DNA of 38,230 bases, from positions 1 through 38,230 of the forward strand of contig NZ_JAGYPE020000057.1 in NCBI RefSeq assembly GCF_018343545.2, written 5' to 3'. Under the pieces are notes generated by a model, which worked only from the letters and a program-made list of their open reading frames with translations, did not search any database and was not told the origin of the DNA. Source of the DNA: Neobacillus citreus. GTDB taxonomy: Bacteria; Bacillota; Bacilli; Bacillales; Cytobacillaceae. A program made the translations under genes and the position numbers. Of the stretch, positions 31,502 through 38,230 are shown in pieces. Every line of letters starts with the position of its first letter. Positions within the stretch are counted from its first letter, which is position 1.

Positions 31502-31542
31502 CTACTAACAAGTATTACAAATAGAAAGTCAGTGAGGAAGAT

Positions 31543-33201
31543 ATGAATAAATTATGGTGGAAAGAAGCGGTGGCCTATCAAATATACCCGCGCAGCTTTA
31601 TGGATTCGAACGGTGACGGGATTGGCGATATCCAGGGGATCATCACGAAGCTTGATTACCTTAAGGATTTAGGAATCGACGTCATCTGGGTCTGCCCAAT
31701 GTTCGAGTCACCAAATGATGATAACGGCTACGATATCAGCAATTATCAGGAAATCATGAAAGAGTTTGGAACGATGGCGGATTTTGATTTGCTTTTACAA
31801 GAAACCCACCGCCGAGGGATGAAGCTAATCCTTGATTTAGTCATCAACCACACGAGCGATGAACACCCATGGTTTGTTGAATCCCGCGCCTCTAAGGACG
31901 ATCCGAAGCGCGACTGGTATATTTGGCGCGACGGTAAGGGCGGAAAGGAACCGAATAACTGGGAAAGCATTTTTTCCGGGCCTGCTTGGGAATATGATGA
32001 AACAACTGACCAATATTACATGCACCTTTTCTCAAAAAAACAGCCTGACCTTAATTGGGAAAATGAAGAGGTCCGCCAAGCCCTCTATCAAACAGTAAAT
32101 TGGTGGCTTGATAAAGGGATTGACGGATTCCGCGTCGATGCCATCAGCCATATCAAAAAGGAAGCCGGCCTCCCCGACATGCCGAATCCAAAGGGGCTTC
32201 CCTTTGTTCCGTGCTTTGAAAAAATGATGAACGTGACCGGGATACACGATTTTCTTCAGGAATTAAAGGAAGAGACGTTCTCCAAATATGACATTATGAC
32301 GGTTGGTGAAGCAAATGGTGTCACCGCTGATGATGCTAAGGACGTTGAGCTTTGGGTCGGGGAACAGCAGGGCAAATTCAACATGATTTTTCAATTCGAG
32401 CACCTTGCCCTTTGGGATGCTGAGGTAAAAAAAGAACTGGATATAGTAGAATTTAAGGATGTCCTGTCGCGCTGGCAGAAAGGGCTGGAAGGGAGCGGCT
32501 GGAATGCCCTTTTTATTGAAAACCACGACAAGGCCCGCGTAGTCTCCACCTGGGGAAATGATAAGGAATACTGGCAGGAAAGTGCCACTGCCTTTGCTGC
32601 GATTTATTTTCTGATGCAGGGGACGCCATTTATTTATCAAGGCCAGGAAATCGGCATGACTAACGTCCGCTTTGATTCCATTGAGGATTATGATGATGTT
32701 TCGGCAAAAAATATGTACCGCTTGAAACGGGCGGATGGTGTACCACATGAGGACATCATGGAGATAATCTGGGCGAGCGGCCGCGATAATTCCCGGACGC
32801 CGATGCAGTGGTCAAATGAAGTAAATGCTGGATTTAGCGTCGGAACCCCATGGCTAAAGGTCAATCCAAATTATCGCAAAATCAATGTGGCGGCACAAGA
32901 ACACGACCAGGACTCCATATTGAATTTTTACAAAAAAATGATCCGCTTGAAAAAGGCCAATGAAGTGTTTACGTATGGCACGTATGATTTACTTTTGGCA
33001 AAAGACCCACAAATATTTGCCTACACCAGAACACTTGGTAAGGAAAAGGTGCTGGTAATTGCCAACCTTTCAGATAGTAAGGCAAAGGTAAAAGGAGTTA
33101 ACTTTGAAAATAGCTCCTTGCTGCTTCATAATTATGAAGTTCCAAAAACGAGCGAACCAATTTTAAAACCATATGAAACAAGGGTATATCGCTTGAAATA
33201 A
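31543..33201 (+). CDS. GH13 alpha-glucosidase, probably alpha-1,4-specific
   Basis: 552-residue paralogue of the enzyme at 25150. It begins KEAVAYQIYPRSF and has DLVINHTSDEH, nucleophile Asp in GFRVDAI, acid/base Glu in VGEANGV and transition-state Asp in ENHDKAR. The residue after the nucleophile is Ala rather than Val, which in GH13 subfamily 31 correlates with alpha-1,4 (maltase-like) specificity. ATG 31543 follows GTGAGGAAG. It is last in the sugar operon, ending at a strong terminator. Confidence 0.9.
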   Translation: MNKLWWKEAVAYQIYPRSFMDSNGDGIGDIQGIITKLDYLKDLGIDVIWVCPMFESPNDDNGYDISNYQEIMKEFGTMADFDLLLQETHRRGMKLILDLVINHTSDEHPWFVESRASKDDPKRDWYIWRDGKGGKEPNNWESIFSGPAWEYDETTDQYYMHLFSKKQPDLNWENEEVRQALYQTVNWWLDKGIDGFRVDAISHIKKEAGLPDMPNPKGLPFVPCFEKMMNVTGIHDFLQELKEETFSKYDIMTVGEANGVTADDAKDVELWVGEQQGKFNMIFQFEHLALWDAEVKKELDIVEFKDVLSRWQKGLEGSGWNALFIENHDKARVVSTWGNDKEYWQESATAFAAIYFLMQGTPFIYQGQEIGMTNVRFDSIEDYDDVSAKNMYRLKRADGVPHEDIMEIIWASGRDNSRTPMQWSNEVNAGFSVGTPWLKVNPNYRKINVAAQEHDQDSILNFYKKMIRLKKANEVFTYGTYDLLLAKDPQIFAYTRTLGKEKVLVIANLSDSKAKVKGVNFENSSLLLHNYEVPKTSEPILKPYETRVYRLK

Positions 33202-33203
33202 TA

Positions 33204-33235
33204 AAAGACGATTCGGAAAGCCGAATCGTCTTTTT
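33204..33235. terminator. Terminator at the end of the sugar cluster
   Basis: Perfect 13-bp stem AAAGACGATTCGG/CCGAATCGTCTTT with loop AAAG and a T-run; probably bidirectional, also serving the convergent DoxX gene. Confidence 0.9.
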
Positions 33236-33245
33236 GCTTAAGTTG

Positions 33246-33758
33246 TTACACTGTTACTTTTGGTTTATCAGCTGCATTCTTTTTGCCAATCTTTCTAAGG
33301 AAAGGTACTACCCAATAATCTAAGCCAAATCGTCCTGCGTTATAGCCGGCTGCTAGAATGATAAAGCCAAGGAAGATGTCAGTAGGGTTATGAGATACAG
33401 TTCCGGCTAAGAAGAAGGCGAAGTTCATCACAAGACCGAAGAACATAGCAGCAGTTGTCAAACATCCAAGCATCAATCCCAGACCAACCAACATTTCACC
33501 CCAAGGGACGATAAAGTTGAAGAGATCTACGTTTGGCAGGGCCACACCTTTTAAGAAATCTACATACCAGCCGTAAACAACAGCTCCATCTGGACCTTTT
33601 ACAGGGTTTGCTGTCACTCCTTTTAAGAATCCTGCTGCATCGAAGCCGCCTGTTAATTTATGAAGACCTGCTGTGAACCAAGCGTAACCAAGGTATAAGC
33701 GGATAACAAGTAAGATGGCTGCGGAGACTTTGTTCTCCCTTAAGAATTTGTTAAACAT
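33246..33758 (-). CDS. DoxX-family membrane protein, copy C
   Basis: 170-residue third paralogue of the tandem pair at 12728-13999, four membrane helices. It keeps the shared stretch NPVKGPDGAVVYGWYV and the GWFT-like membrane signatures but differs in about a fifth to a quarter of residues and ends with a basic, Ala-rich tail (KKNAADKPKVTV). ATG 33758 follows AAAGGTGG. Unlike A and B, its upstream region shows no similarity to theirs, so it is an older or independently acquired copy. Confidence 0.87.
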   Translation of the reverse strand: MFNKFLRENKVSAAILLVIRLYLGYAWFTAGLHKLTGGFDAAGFLKGVTANPVKGPDGAVVYGWYVDFLKGVALPNVDLFNFIVPWGEMLVGLGLMLGCLTTAAMFFGLVMNFAFFLAGTVSHNPTDIFLGFIILAAGYNAGRFGLDYWVVPFLRKIGKKNAADKPKVTV

Positions 33759-34028
33759 AACTCATTCCACCTTTCAAAATTTATTTGTTTCTTTCTACTT
33801 CCAATATATAGAATTTTTCAGTAAAAAACATGGCTATAGTAATAAGTTCAAAGTTTGTTCGAAATGTTTTGACAGTTCCTTGAACGGTACAAAATTCAAA
33901 GCGGATGCTCGCATTTTTTGTCATTGAAAACGCTGCCACTTTCGCTGTAACAACAATTGTAAAGTTAGATGTTTTTTGTTATTTTAAAATTAATGATTTT
34001 CGAAGCGAAAAAAGGGGAAAGAACGTTG

Positions 34029-36260
34029 ATGGAAATGAAATTGGCAAATTTTCGAATAAAGTGGATGGTCATCATTTGTTTGCTTGTTTTTTCAGAGCTA
34101 CTTGATTTAATTGTTTCTTTCAATTTTCCATCTATTAAACTATTTCACTTTACAACCATTGCGGTGATTGTATGTGCCATCCCTTTTCTCCTGGTCACTT
34201 TAAAGGAAATGGGGAAAAAATCATTAGAATATGAAAAAAATGAACAAAAGTTAAAAAATATTTATGATTCCCTAGATGTAGCGATTTGGTCCCATGACCT
34301 CAAAACCAATCAGCTTTTCATTACCCAAGGGATAGAAAAATTGTATGGAGTATCGTTAGAAGACTTTTATCATGACCATGCTTTATGGAAAAAGGTCATT
34401 TTTTCGGATGATTTACCGATCATATCTGAACGTGAGCATAAAATAGCACTTGGGGAAACAGTTACAAGTGAGTATCGAATTATCCGGCCTAACGGTGAGG
34501 TGAGATGGATTTATGACAGGGGTTTCCCGACTTTGGATTCCAAAGGAAACTTTGTTTATTTTAGTAGTGTACTATTTGATATTACCGACCGGAAGGAAAG
34601 TGAGGACCGCTATCGCAGTTTAGTAGAAATGTCCCCTGACATCATCGCTGTTGTTAGTGAGGAGAAAATTGAATATATTAACGAGGCTGGATGGAGGCTG
34701 ATGGGCGCAGCCTATCCGGAGGAACTGATTGGCAAGTCGCCATTAAATTATGTTCCCAATAACATTATCCGGACAATTCGAAGGAGGGTTGGATCCTATG
34801 ATAACCCTATTCAGGAAAGAGTAAGTTTCGAATTTCAGGTAAAACGGCTTGATGGTGAATTAATAGATGTCGAAATGGCTTCAACCCCAATTCTTTTCGA
34901 AGGCAGATTTGCTGTGCAAATTGTCGGCAGGGATATTACGGAAAGGAAAAGGGCAGAGCAAACGATTAAAACAATGGCTTACTATGACGCGTTAACCGGC
35001 TTGCCAAATCGAAACAGCTTTAAGGCCCACTTAACTGAGGCAGTAACAAATCACCAACACCAAAAACCGGCTGTGTTATTTTTAGACTTGGATCGCTTTA
35101 AGATTATTAACGATACGAAAGGCCATTCTATTGGGGATATAATCCTGCAAATGGCAGCAGCCAGACTGCAAGGTGCAGTTCAACAGAATGGGATTGTTTC
35201 ACGGCAGGGTGGAGATGAATTTATCATTTTACTTGAAGACATCGATAAGGAGCAAGTGACCTATATAGCCGAAAAAATCCTAAATGCCTTTTCCAAGCCC
35301 TTCTGCGTAAATAATCAGGAATTCTTTGTCTCAACAAGTATAGGAATTAGTCTTTATCCTGAAGATGGCGCGGATGAGGAAAGCTTAATAAAAAATGCCG
35401 ATACCGCCATGTATAAGGCAAAAGAGCGCGGGAATAACTTTCAATTTTATTCATCTAGTTTAAATGGAATATCAGTTCGAAAGATGGAATTGGAAAATGG
35501 CCTGCGTAAAGCATTGGAATTCAATCAGTTGATGCTCTATTATCAGCCGCAATTTTCCTTGACAACCGGGGAAATCGTGGGAATGGAGGCATTAATCCGC
35601 TGGGATCACCCGGAATACGGCTTTGTTTCACCCTCTGAATTTATTCCGCTTGCGGAGGAGACGGGGCTGATTGTCCCAATTGGCAAATGGGTTCTTAGGG
35701 AAGCCTGCAGACAAAGGAAGGATTGGAGCAAAGCGGGAATAGCGGATTTTCCAATCGCTGTCAATGTATCGGTACGCCAGTTCGAAGATGACCATTTTAT
35801 TGAATATACTGCAGCGGTTTTGGAAGAAATAGGACTCGATGCAGGGCTTCTTGAATTGGAAATCACGGAGAGCATCATGCAGAATCTGCAAAGATCGTCT
35901 TACATCCTTCATCAATTGGAGAGGATGGGAGTGCTTTTATCCATTGACGATTTCGGGACGGGTTATTCCTCGTTAAGCTATTTAAACCGTCTTCCCATTC
36001 ATAAAATCAAAATCGATAAATCCTTTGTTCAGGATGTACCTTTCCTTGTAAGCCAAGAAATGCTGGTAAAAACAATTATTGATATGGGGTTAAACCTGAA
36101 TTATATAGTCATCGCAGAAGGCATTGAAACCGGACATCAATTGGAGTTCCTGCGGCAAAATGACTGTGCTGTCGGCCAAGGCTACTTATTCAGCAAACCA
36201 TTACCGGCAGACGAGATTGAGATGTATCTTGAACGCAATAAAAGTGGTATCCGTTTTTAA
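34029..36260 (+). CDS. Membrane-anchored PAS-PAS-GGDEF-EAL protein (c-di-GMP turnover)
   Basis: 743-residue bifunctional-type c-di-GMP protein. Two short N-terminal membrane helices (~10-33 and ~40-58) are followed by PAS domains (~75-190 and ~192-305), a GGDEF domain with an intact GGDEF motif (394-398) and an EAL domain (~490-743) with EALIRW (520-522) and the downstream catalytic set NVSVRQF, EITES, DDFGTGYSS, KIDKSFV and AEGIET. The inhibitory RxxD I-site usually just before GGDEF is not visible. Both activities may be intact. ATG 34029 or the adjacent TTG 34026 fit AAGGGG; the frame is open 20 codons upstream. Confidence 0.9.
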   Translation: MEMKLANFRIKWMVIICLLVFSELLDLIVSFNFPSIKLFHFTTIAVIVCAIPFLLVTLKEMGKKSLEYEKNEQKLKNIYDSLDVAIWSHDLKTNQLFITQGIEKLYGVSLEDFYHDHALWKKVIFSDDLPIISEREHKIALGETVTSEYRIIRPNGEVRWIYDRGFPTLDSKGNFVYFSSVLFDITDRKESEDRYRSLVEMSPDIIAVVSEEKIEYINEAGWRLMGAAYPEELIGKSPLNYVPNNIIRTIRRRVGSYDNPIQERVSFEFQVKRLDGELIDVEMASTPILFEGRFAVQIVGRDITERKRAEQTIKTMAYYDALTGLPNRNSFKAHLTEAVTNHQHQKPAVLFLDLDRFKIINDTKGHSIGDIILQMAAARLQGAVQQNGIVSRQGGDEFIILLEDIDKEQVTYIAEKILNAFSKPFCVNNQEFFVSTSIGISLYPEDGADEESLIKNADTAMYKAKERGNNFQFYSSSLNGISVRKMELENGLRKALEFNQLMLYYQPQFSLTTGEIVGMEALIRWDHPEYGFVSPSEFIPLAEETGLIVPIGKWVLREACRQRKDWSKAGIADFPIAVNVSVRQFEDDHFIEYTAAVLEEIGLDAGLLELEITESIMQNLQRSSYILHQLERMGVLLSIDDFGTGYSSLSYLNRLPIHKIKIDKSFVQDVPFLVSQEMLVKTIIDMGLNLNYIVIAEGIETGHQLEFLRQNDCAVGQGYLFSKPLPADEIEMYLERNKSGIRF

Positions 36261-36275
36261 TGGGTACCACTTTTT
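36241..36275 (+). terminator. Terminator overlapping the end of the GGDEF-EAL gene
   Basis: AAAGTGGTATCC pairs with GGGTACCACTTT (one G-U) followed by TTATTTT; the left arm includes the last codons. Confidence 0.82.
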
Positions 36276-36313
36276 ATTTTGAAAATATCGCTGGCTGCCG
36301 TTCGGCAGGGAAT

Positions 36314-36703
36314 TCATTGCCCCCATTTCATGTTAATAGATAAAGTGCAGCAGTCAGCAGGCTGAGCCTGAGTGGCTGGTGTAGTGAGGATGAAAGCTAC
36401 ACCTGATGGCGTAAACCTTGTGCCAACAGGAATGGTGAGTCCAATCGATTTAATGAGGCTGTCAACCTCGGCGTGCTTCCCTTGCTGGGCGGCGTTCATG
36501 ATTTTGCGGGCAAATCCGACATCACTAAGCCGATCGAGCAGCAGGCTCCCCTGCCTCATTAAAACACGGAAAGACTTGATGGATTGTTCAAAAATTTTCG
36601 TATCCACTGGCGGGTAGGCCCTTGGCGGAGGAAAGTGTATGGTGTAGGCAGGATAATATGTCATTGGAGGATTTACAGGATAATGAAAAGGGTTGTAATA
36701 CAT
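36314..36703 (-). CDS. yuzC: YuzC-like spore-coat protein
   Basis: About 130 residues. A Tyr/Pro-rich N-terminus (MYYNPFHYPVNPPMTYYPAY) leads into a conserved domain with FEQSIKSFRVLMRQG, FARKIMNAAQQGKHAEVDSL and a C-terminal CCTLSINMKWGQ, the pattern of B. subtilis YuzC, described as an inner spore-coat protein. ATG 36703 has AAAGGAG 7 bp upstream; the 57-codon extension above it overlaps the promoter and ctaA. A sigma-K-type promoter sits upstream, consistent with mother-cell expression late in sporulation. Confidence 0.85.
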   Translation of the reverse strand: MYYNPFHYPVNPPMTYYPAYTIHFPPPRAYPPVDTKIFEQSIKSFRVLMRQGSLLLDRLSDVGFARKIMNAAQQGKHAEVDSLIKSIGLTIPVGTRFTPSGVAFILTTPATQAQPADCCTLSINMKWGQ

Positions 36704-36740
36704 CATAACACTCCTTTTATAGCAAAACAGCATAGCAGTA

Positions 36741-36769
36741 TACGGTATGTTTAAGGCGGAAATTTGGTT
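36741..36769 (-). promoter_or_regulatory. Sigma-K-type promoter of the YuzC gene
   Basis: On the minus strand AACC (36769-36766), a 16-bp spacer, CATACCGTA (36749-36741). This matches the sigma-K consensus mACm-N16-17-CATAnnnTA at every defined position. Confidence 0.65.
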
Positions 36770-36784
36770 CCTAGCGGCAGAATC

Positions 36785-36798
36785 GTGATGCATATCAC
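36785..36798 (+). promoter_or_regulatory. Fnr/Rex-like palindrome upstream of ctaA
   Basis: GTGA-TGCATA-TCAC, a perfect palindrome over GTGAT-GCAT-ATCAC, matching the core of the Fnr/Rex-type box but lacking the outer T/A. A TAAATT at 36821-36826 would put it at -41.5 relative to a ctaA start. The weak -10 makes this tentative. Confidence 0.35.
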
Positions 36799-36867
36799 CG
36801 AAATGATTGTCCGTTTTTGTTAAATTGTAAATAGATTCAAAATTTTCCCCGAATTGGAGGACGAAAG

Positions 36868-37803
36868 GTGACAATCAAACGGTTAGCATTTATTTGTATG
36901 CTTCTCACGTATTTCTTAATTGTGTTTGGCGGCTATGTGGCTTCCTCTAATTCCGGAATGGGCTGTGGGCCGGAATGGCCGTTATGTAATGGGGAAGTAG
37001 TTCCTGTATTAAAAGGGGCCACCTTAATCGAGTTTGGTCATCGGGTAATTGGTGCGCTTCTTGGAATTCTATCCCTGGTGCTATTTGTGAAGCTTTTCAG
37101 GGCAAAGAAGGAGCAAGTTGTCCGTTTAGCCGCTTTTTCGATGTTAGGGCTTCTTATTATTCAAATCCTGCTTGGTGCGATTGTTGTAGTCCGCGATTTG
37201 CCATCCATCATTATTACCATCCATCTCACCATCGCTTTTGCTTTTCTTGCTTGCTTAATTTGGATTTGGAGATACCCGGGATTTCAAAATCAGGCTAGTC
37301 GGGTTGCCTACATTACTGAAAAGGCTCAAACCGCTATTATCCATTTGAACATATTACTCATTCTTCTGACATGTACACTTGCATTTGGCGCTTATATTAA
37401 ACATGAATCGTTTGGTATGGCTTGCGGGTGGCTTGGCTGCCGGCAAACATTTTTTCCTTCAAGCACACCAGAGTTGTTGCAAACTCTCCACCGTGGTCTT
37501 GCCGGTATTTCCGCAGTTTACATCCTATTTTTGACATACTGGTCTTTTTCAAAAAAATGGGGAAGGAGTCTTCAGAAACGTTTATTGTTGGGGACATTAA
37601 CTGTCTTATTTCAATTGGTTATTGGTGCAGCCGTTATTGAAACTTCGATTTCCATCCCGTGGGCTGTCCTTCACCTTGCTATTGGAACCGCCCTGTTTGC
37701 GATTGTCAGCGAGGCAAGGATTTATTTAAGTGGAAGAGCAGTTGTGCCGGTTTCCGGCCTTAAAGAGATTAGGCCGCAGGGAGACAGGAAAAGTTTTGAC
37801 TAA
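36868..37803 (+). CDS. ctaA: Haem A synthase CtaA
   Basis: Oxidises the methyl group of haem O to form haem A for cytochrome aa3/caa3 oxidases. 311 residues with eight membrane helices, the family length. The conserved extracellular features are the Cys pair in GCGPEWPLC, EFGHR with the catalytic Glu and His, and a second Cys pair in ACGWLGC in the duplicated half; the third and fourth haem-ligand His lie in LHRGLAG and LHLAIG. It starts at GTG 36868 after TTGGAGG. Usually ctaA is divergent from ctaB; here its divergent neighbour is the yuzC-like gene, with no ctaB in view. Confidence 0.95.
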   Translation: MTIKRLAFICMLLTYFLIVFGGYVASSNSGMGCGPEWPLCNGEVVPVLKGATLIEFGHRVIGALLGILSLVLFVKLFRAKKEQVVRLAAFSMLGLLIIQILLGAIVVVRDLPSIIITIHLTIAFAFLACLIWIWRYPGFQNQASRVAYITEKAQTAIIHLNILLILLTCTLAFGAYIKHESFGMACGWLGCRQTFFPSSTPELLQTLHRGLAGISAVYILFLTYWSFSKKWGRSLQKRLLLGTLTVLFQLVIGAAVIETSISIPWAVLHLAIGTALFAIVSEARIYLSGRAVVPVSGLKEIRPQGDRKSFD

Positions 37804-37814
37804 TTTAATTCAGA

Positions 37815-37855
37815 AGGCGCTTGAAAAATGACTTTTCAAGCGCCTGCGATTTTTT
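37815..37855. terminator. Terminator between ctaA and the EamA gene
   Basis: AGGCGCTTGAAAA pairs with TTTTCAAGCGCCT around a short loop, followed by a T-run. Confidence 0.85.
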
Positions 37856-37860
37856 AGAAA

Positions 37861-38230
37861 TTATAAATGCTTTGCCTTTCCGCCATACACCGTTTTCTTT
37901 TTCCGCCGCGACTGATGAAGGAACTCCTCGAGCGCCCCAGAGCCAAATAACACTCCAAATAAAATAAGGAGGAACCCAAGGATCTGCGCTACGGATATAT
38001 TTTCTCCAAGAATCGTCACCGCGCCGACTAAGGTAAAGAAGGGCTCGAAGTTGATGAAGATGGCTGCTTCCGTTACGCCAACCTTGCTTACCGCATAATT
38101 GTAAATCATATGGCCAATCGCAGTGGCGAATACGGCGGAAGCGAGAAAAATCATCCAAATACCGAAGGACCCGTTAGATAATTCCTTTAACCCGCCTGGC
38201 TCCATAACTAAACTTAGGAAAAATAATACA
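37861..38230 (-). CDS. EamA-family transporter, partial (N-terminus off the right edge)
   Basis: C-terminal ~122 residues of a drug/metabolite transporter superfamily (EamA) protein. Helices correspond to the second EamA repeat: the stretch FGIWMIFLASAVFATAIGHM, NYAVSKVGVTEAAIFINFEP and a last helix ending in a Lys/Arg-rich tail (HQSRRKKKTVYGGKAKHL). The frame is open to the right edge (VLFFLSLV before Met 38205), so the start lies outside. The substrate is unknown. Confidence 0.85.
   Translation of the reverse strand, partial: VLFFLSLVMEPGGLKELSNGSFGIWMIFLASAVFATAIGHMIYNYAVSKVGVTEAAIFINFEPFFTLVGAVTILGENISVAQILGFLLILFGVLFGSGALEEFLHQSRRKKKTVYGGKAKHL

Noticed and set aside
36704..36874. 57-codon N-terminal extension of the YuzC-like protein
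   Set aside because: It crosses the promoter and the ctaA start, whereas ATG 36703 has a proper ribosome binding site and the family N-terminus.

Overview
The window looks like a chromosomal segment of a spore-forming, low-GC member of the Bacillaceae (Bacillus/Neobacillus-like). Supporting signs are strong AGGAGG-type ribosome binding sites, frequent TTG and GTG starts, a YuzC-like spore-coat protein behind a sigma-K-type promoter, the citA/citR divergent pair, a SwrC-type RND pump, ctaA, and a queT gene with a preQ1-I riboswitch in its leader. No phage, transposase, rRNA, tRNA or CRISPR array was seen. Both ends cut through genes: kynU on the left and an EamA-family transporter on the right.

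Layout. 1-4.8 kb: kynureninase (partial), then biotin synthase behind a BirA-type operator. bioB is bracketed by two 150-bp direct repeats. A nucleotidyltransferase-like gene and a HAD phosphatase/acetyltransferase pair follow. 4.8-12.2 kb: an envelope module made of a SwrC-like RND pump (minus), pssA, a DedA protein fused to a degenerate PAP2-like membrane domain, and an OmpR/HK two-component pair. Two intergenic regions here share a triple TTAA repeat phased at 11 bp, which suggests one response regulator controls both. 12.4-14.1 kb: a small membrane protein and two tandemly duplicated DoxX genes. 14.1-16.2 kb: an MBL-fold hydrolase and TetR operon with two tandem 17-bp palindromes in its promoter, then a DEDD exonuclease. 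16.3-21.6 kb: SDR, VOC protein, citA/citR, DinB-like protein, queT and a DUF4177 protein. 21.8-25.1 kb: a GH1 6-phospho-beta-glucosidase, an intergenic 20-bp tandem repeat, a two-subunit SMR transporter, a truncated haemoglobin with an Fnr/Rex-type box centred 41.5 bp upstream of its predicted start, and an unlisted 48-codon gene. 25.1-33.2 kb: an alpha-glucoside utilisation cluster (GH13, binding protein, two permeases, LacI regulator, second GH13) with two promoters and three LacI-type palindromes. 33.2-38.2 kb: a third DoxX paralogue, a PAS-PAS-GGDEF-EAL protein, YuzC-like coat protein, ctaA and partial EamA.

How the genes work together. The sugar cluster is the clearest pathway. A lipoprotein and two CUT1 permeases import an alpha-glucoside, with the ATPase supplied from elsewhere. 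Two GH13 enzymes whose residue after the nucleophile differs (Val versus Ala) probably split alpha-1,6 and alpha-1,4 bonds, and the LacI protein probably controls the set. The most interesting regulatory inference is that the two-component system next to the DedA fusion controls its own operon together with the RND pump and/or pssA. All functions are read from sequence by eye; no database search was run.
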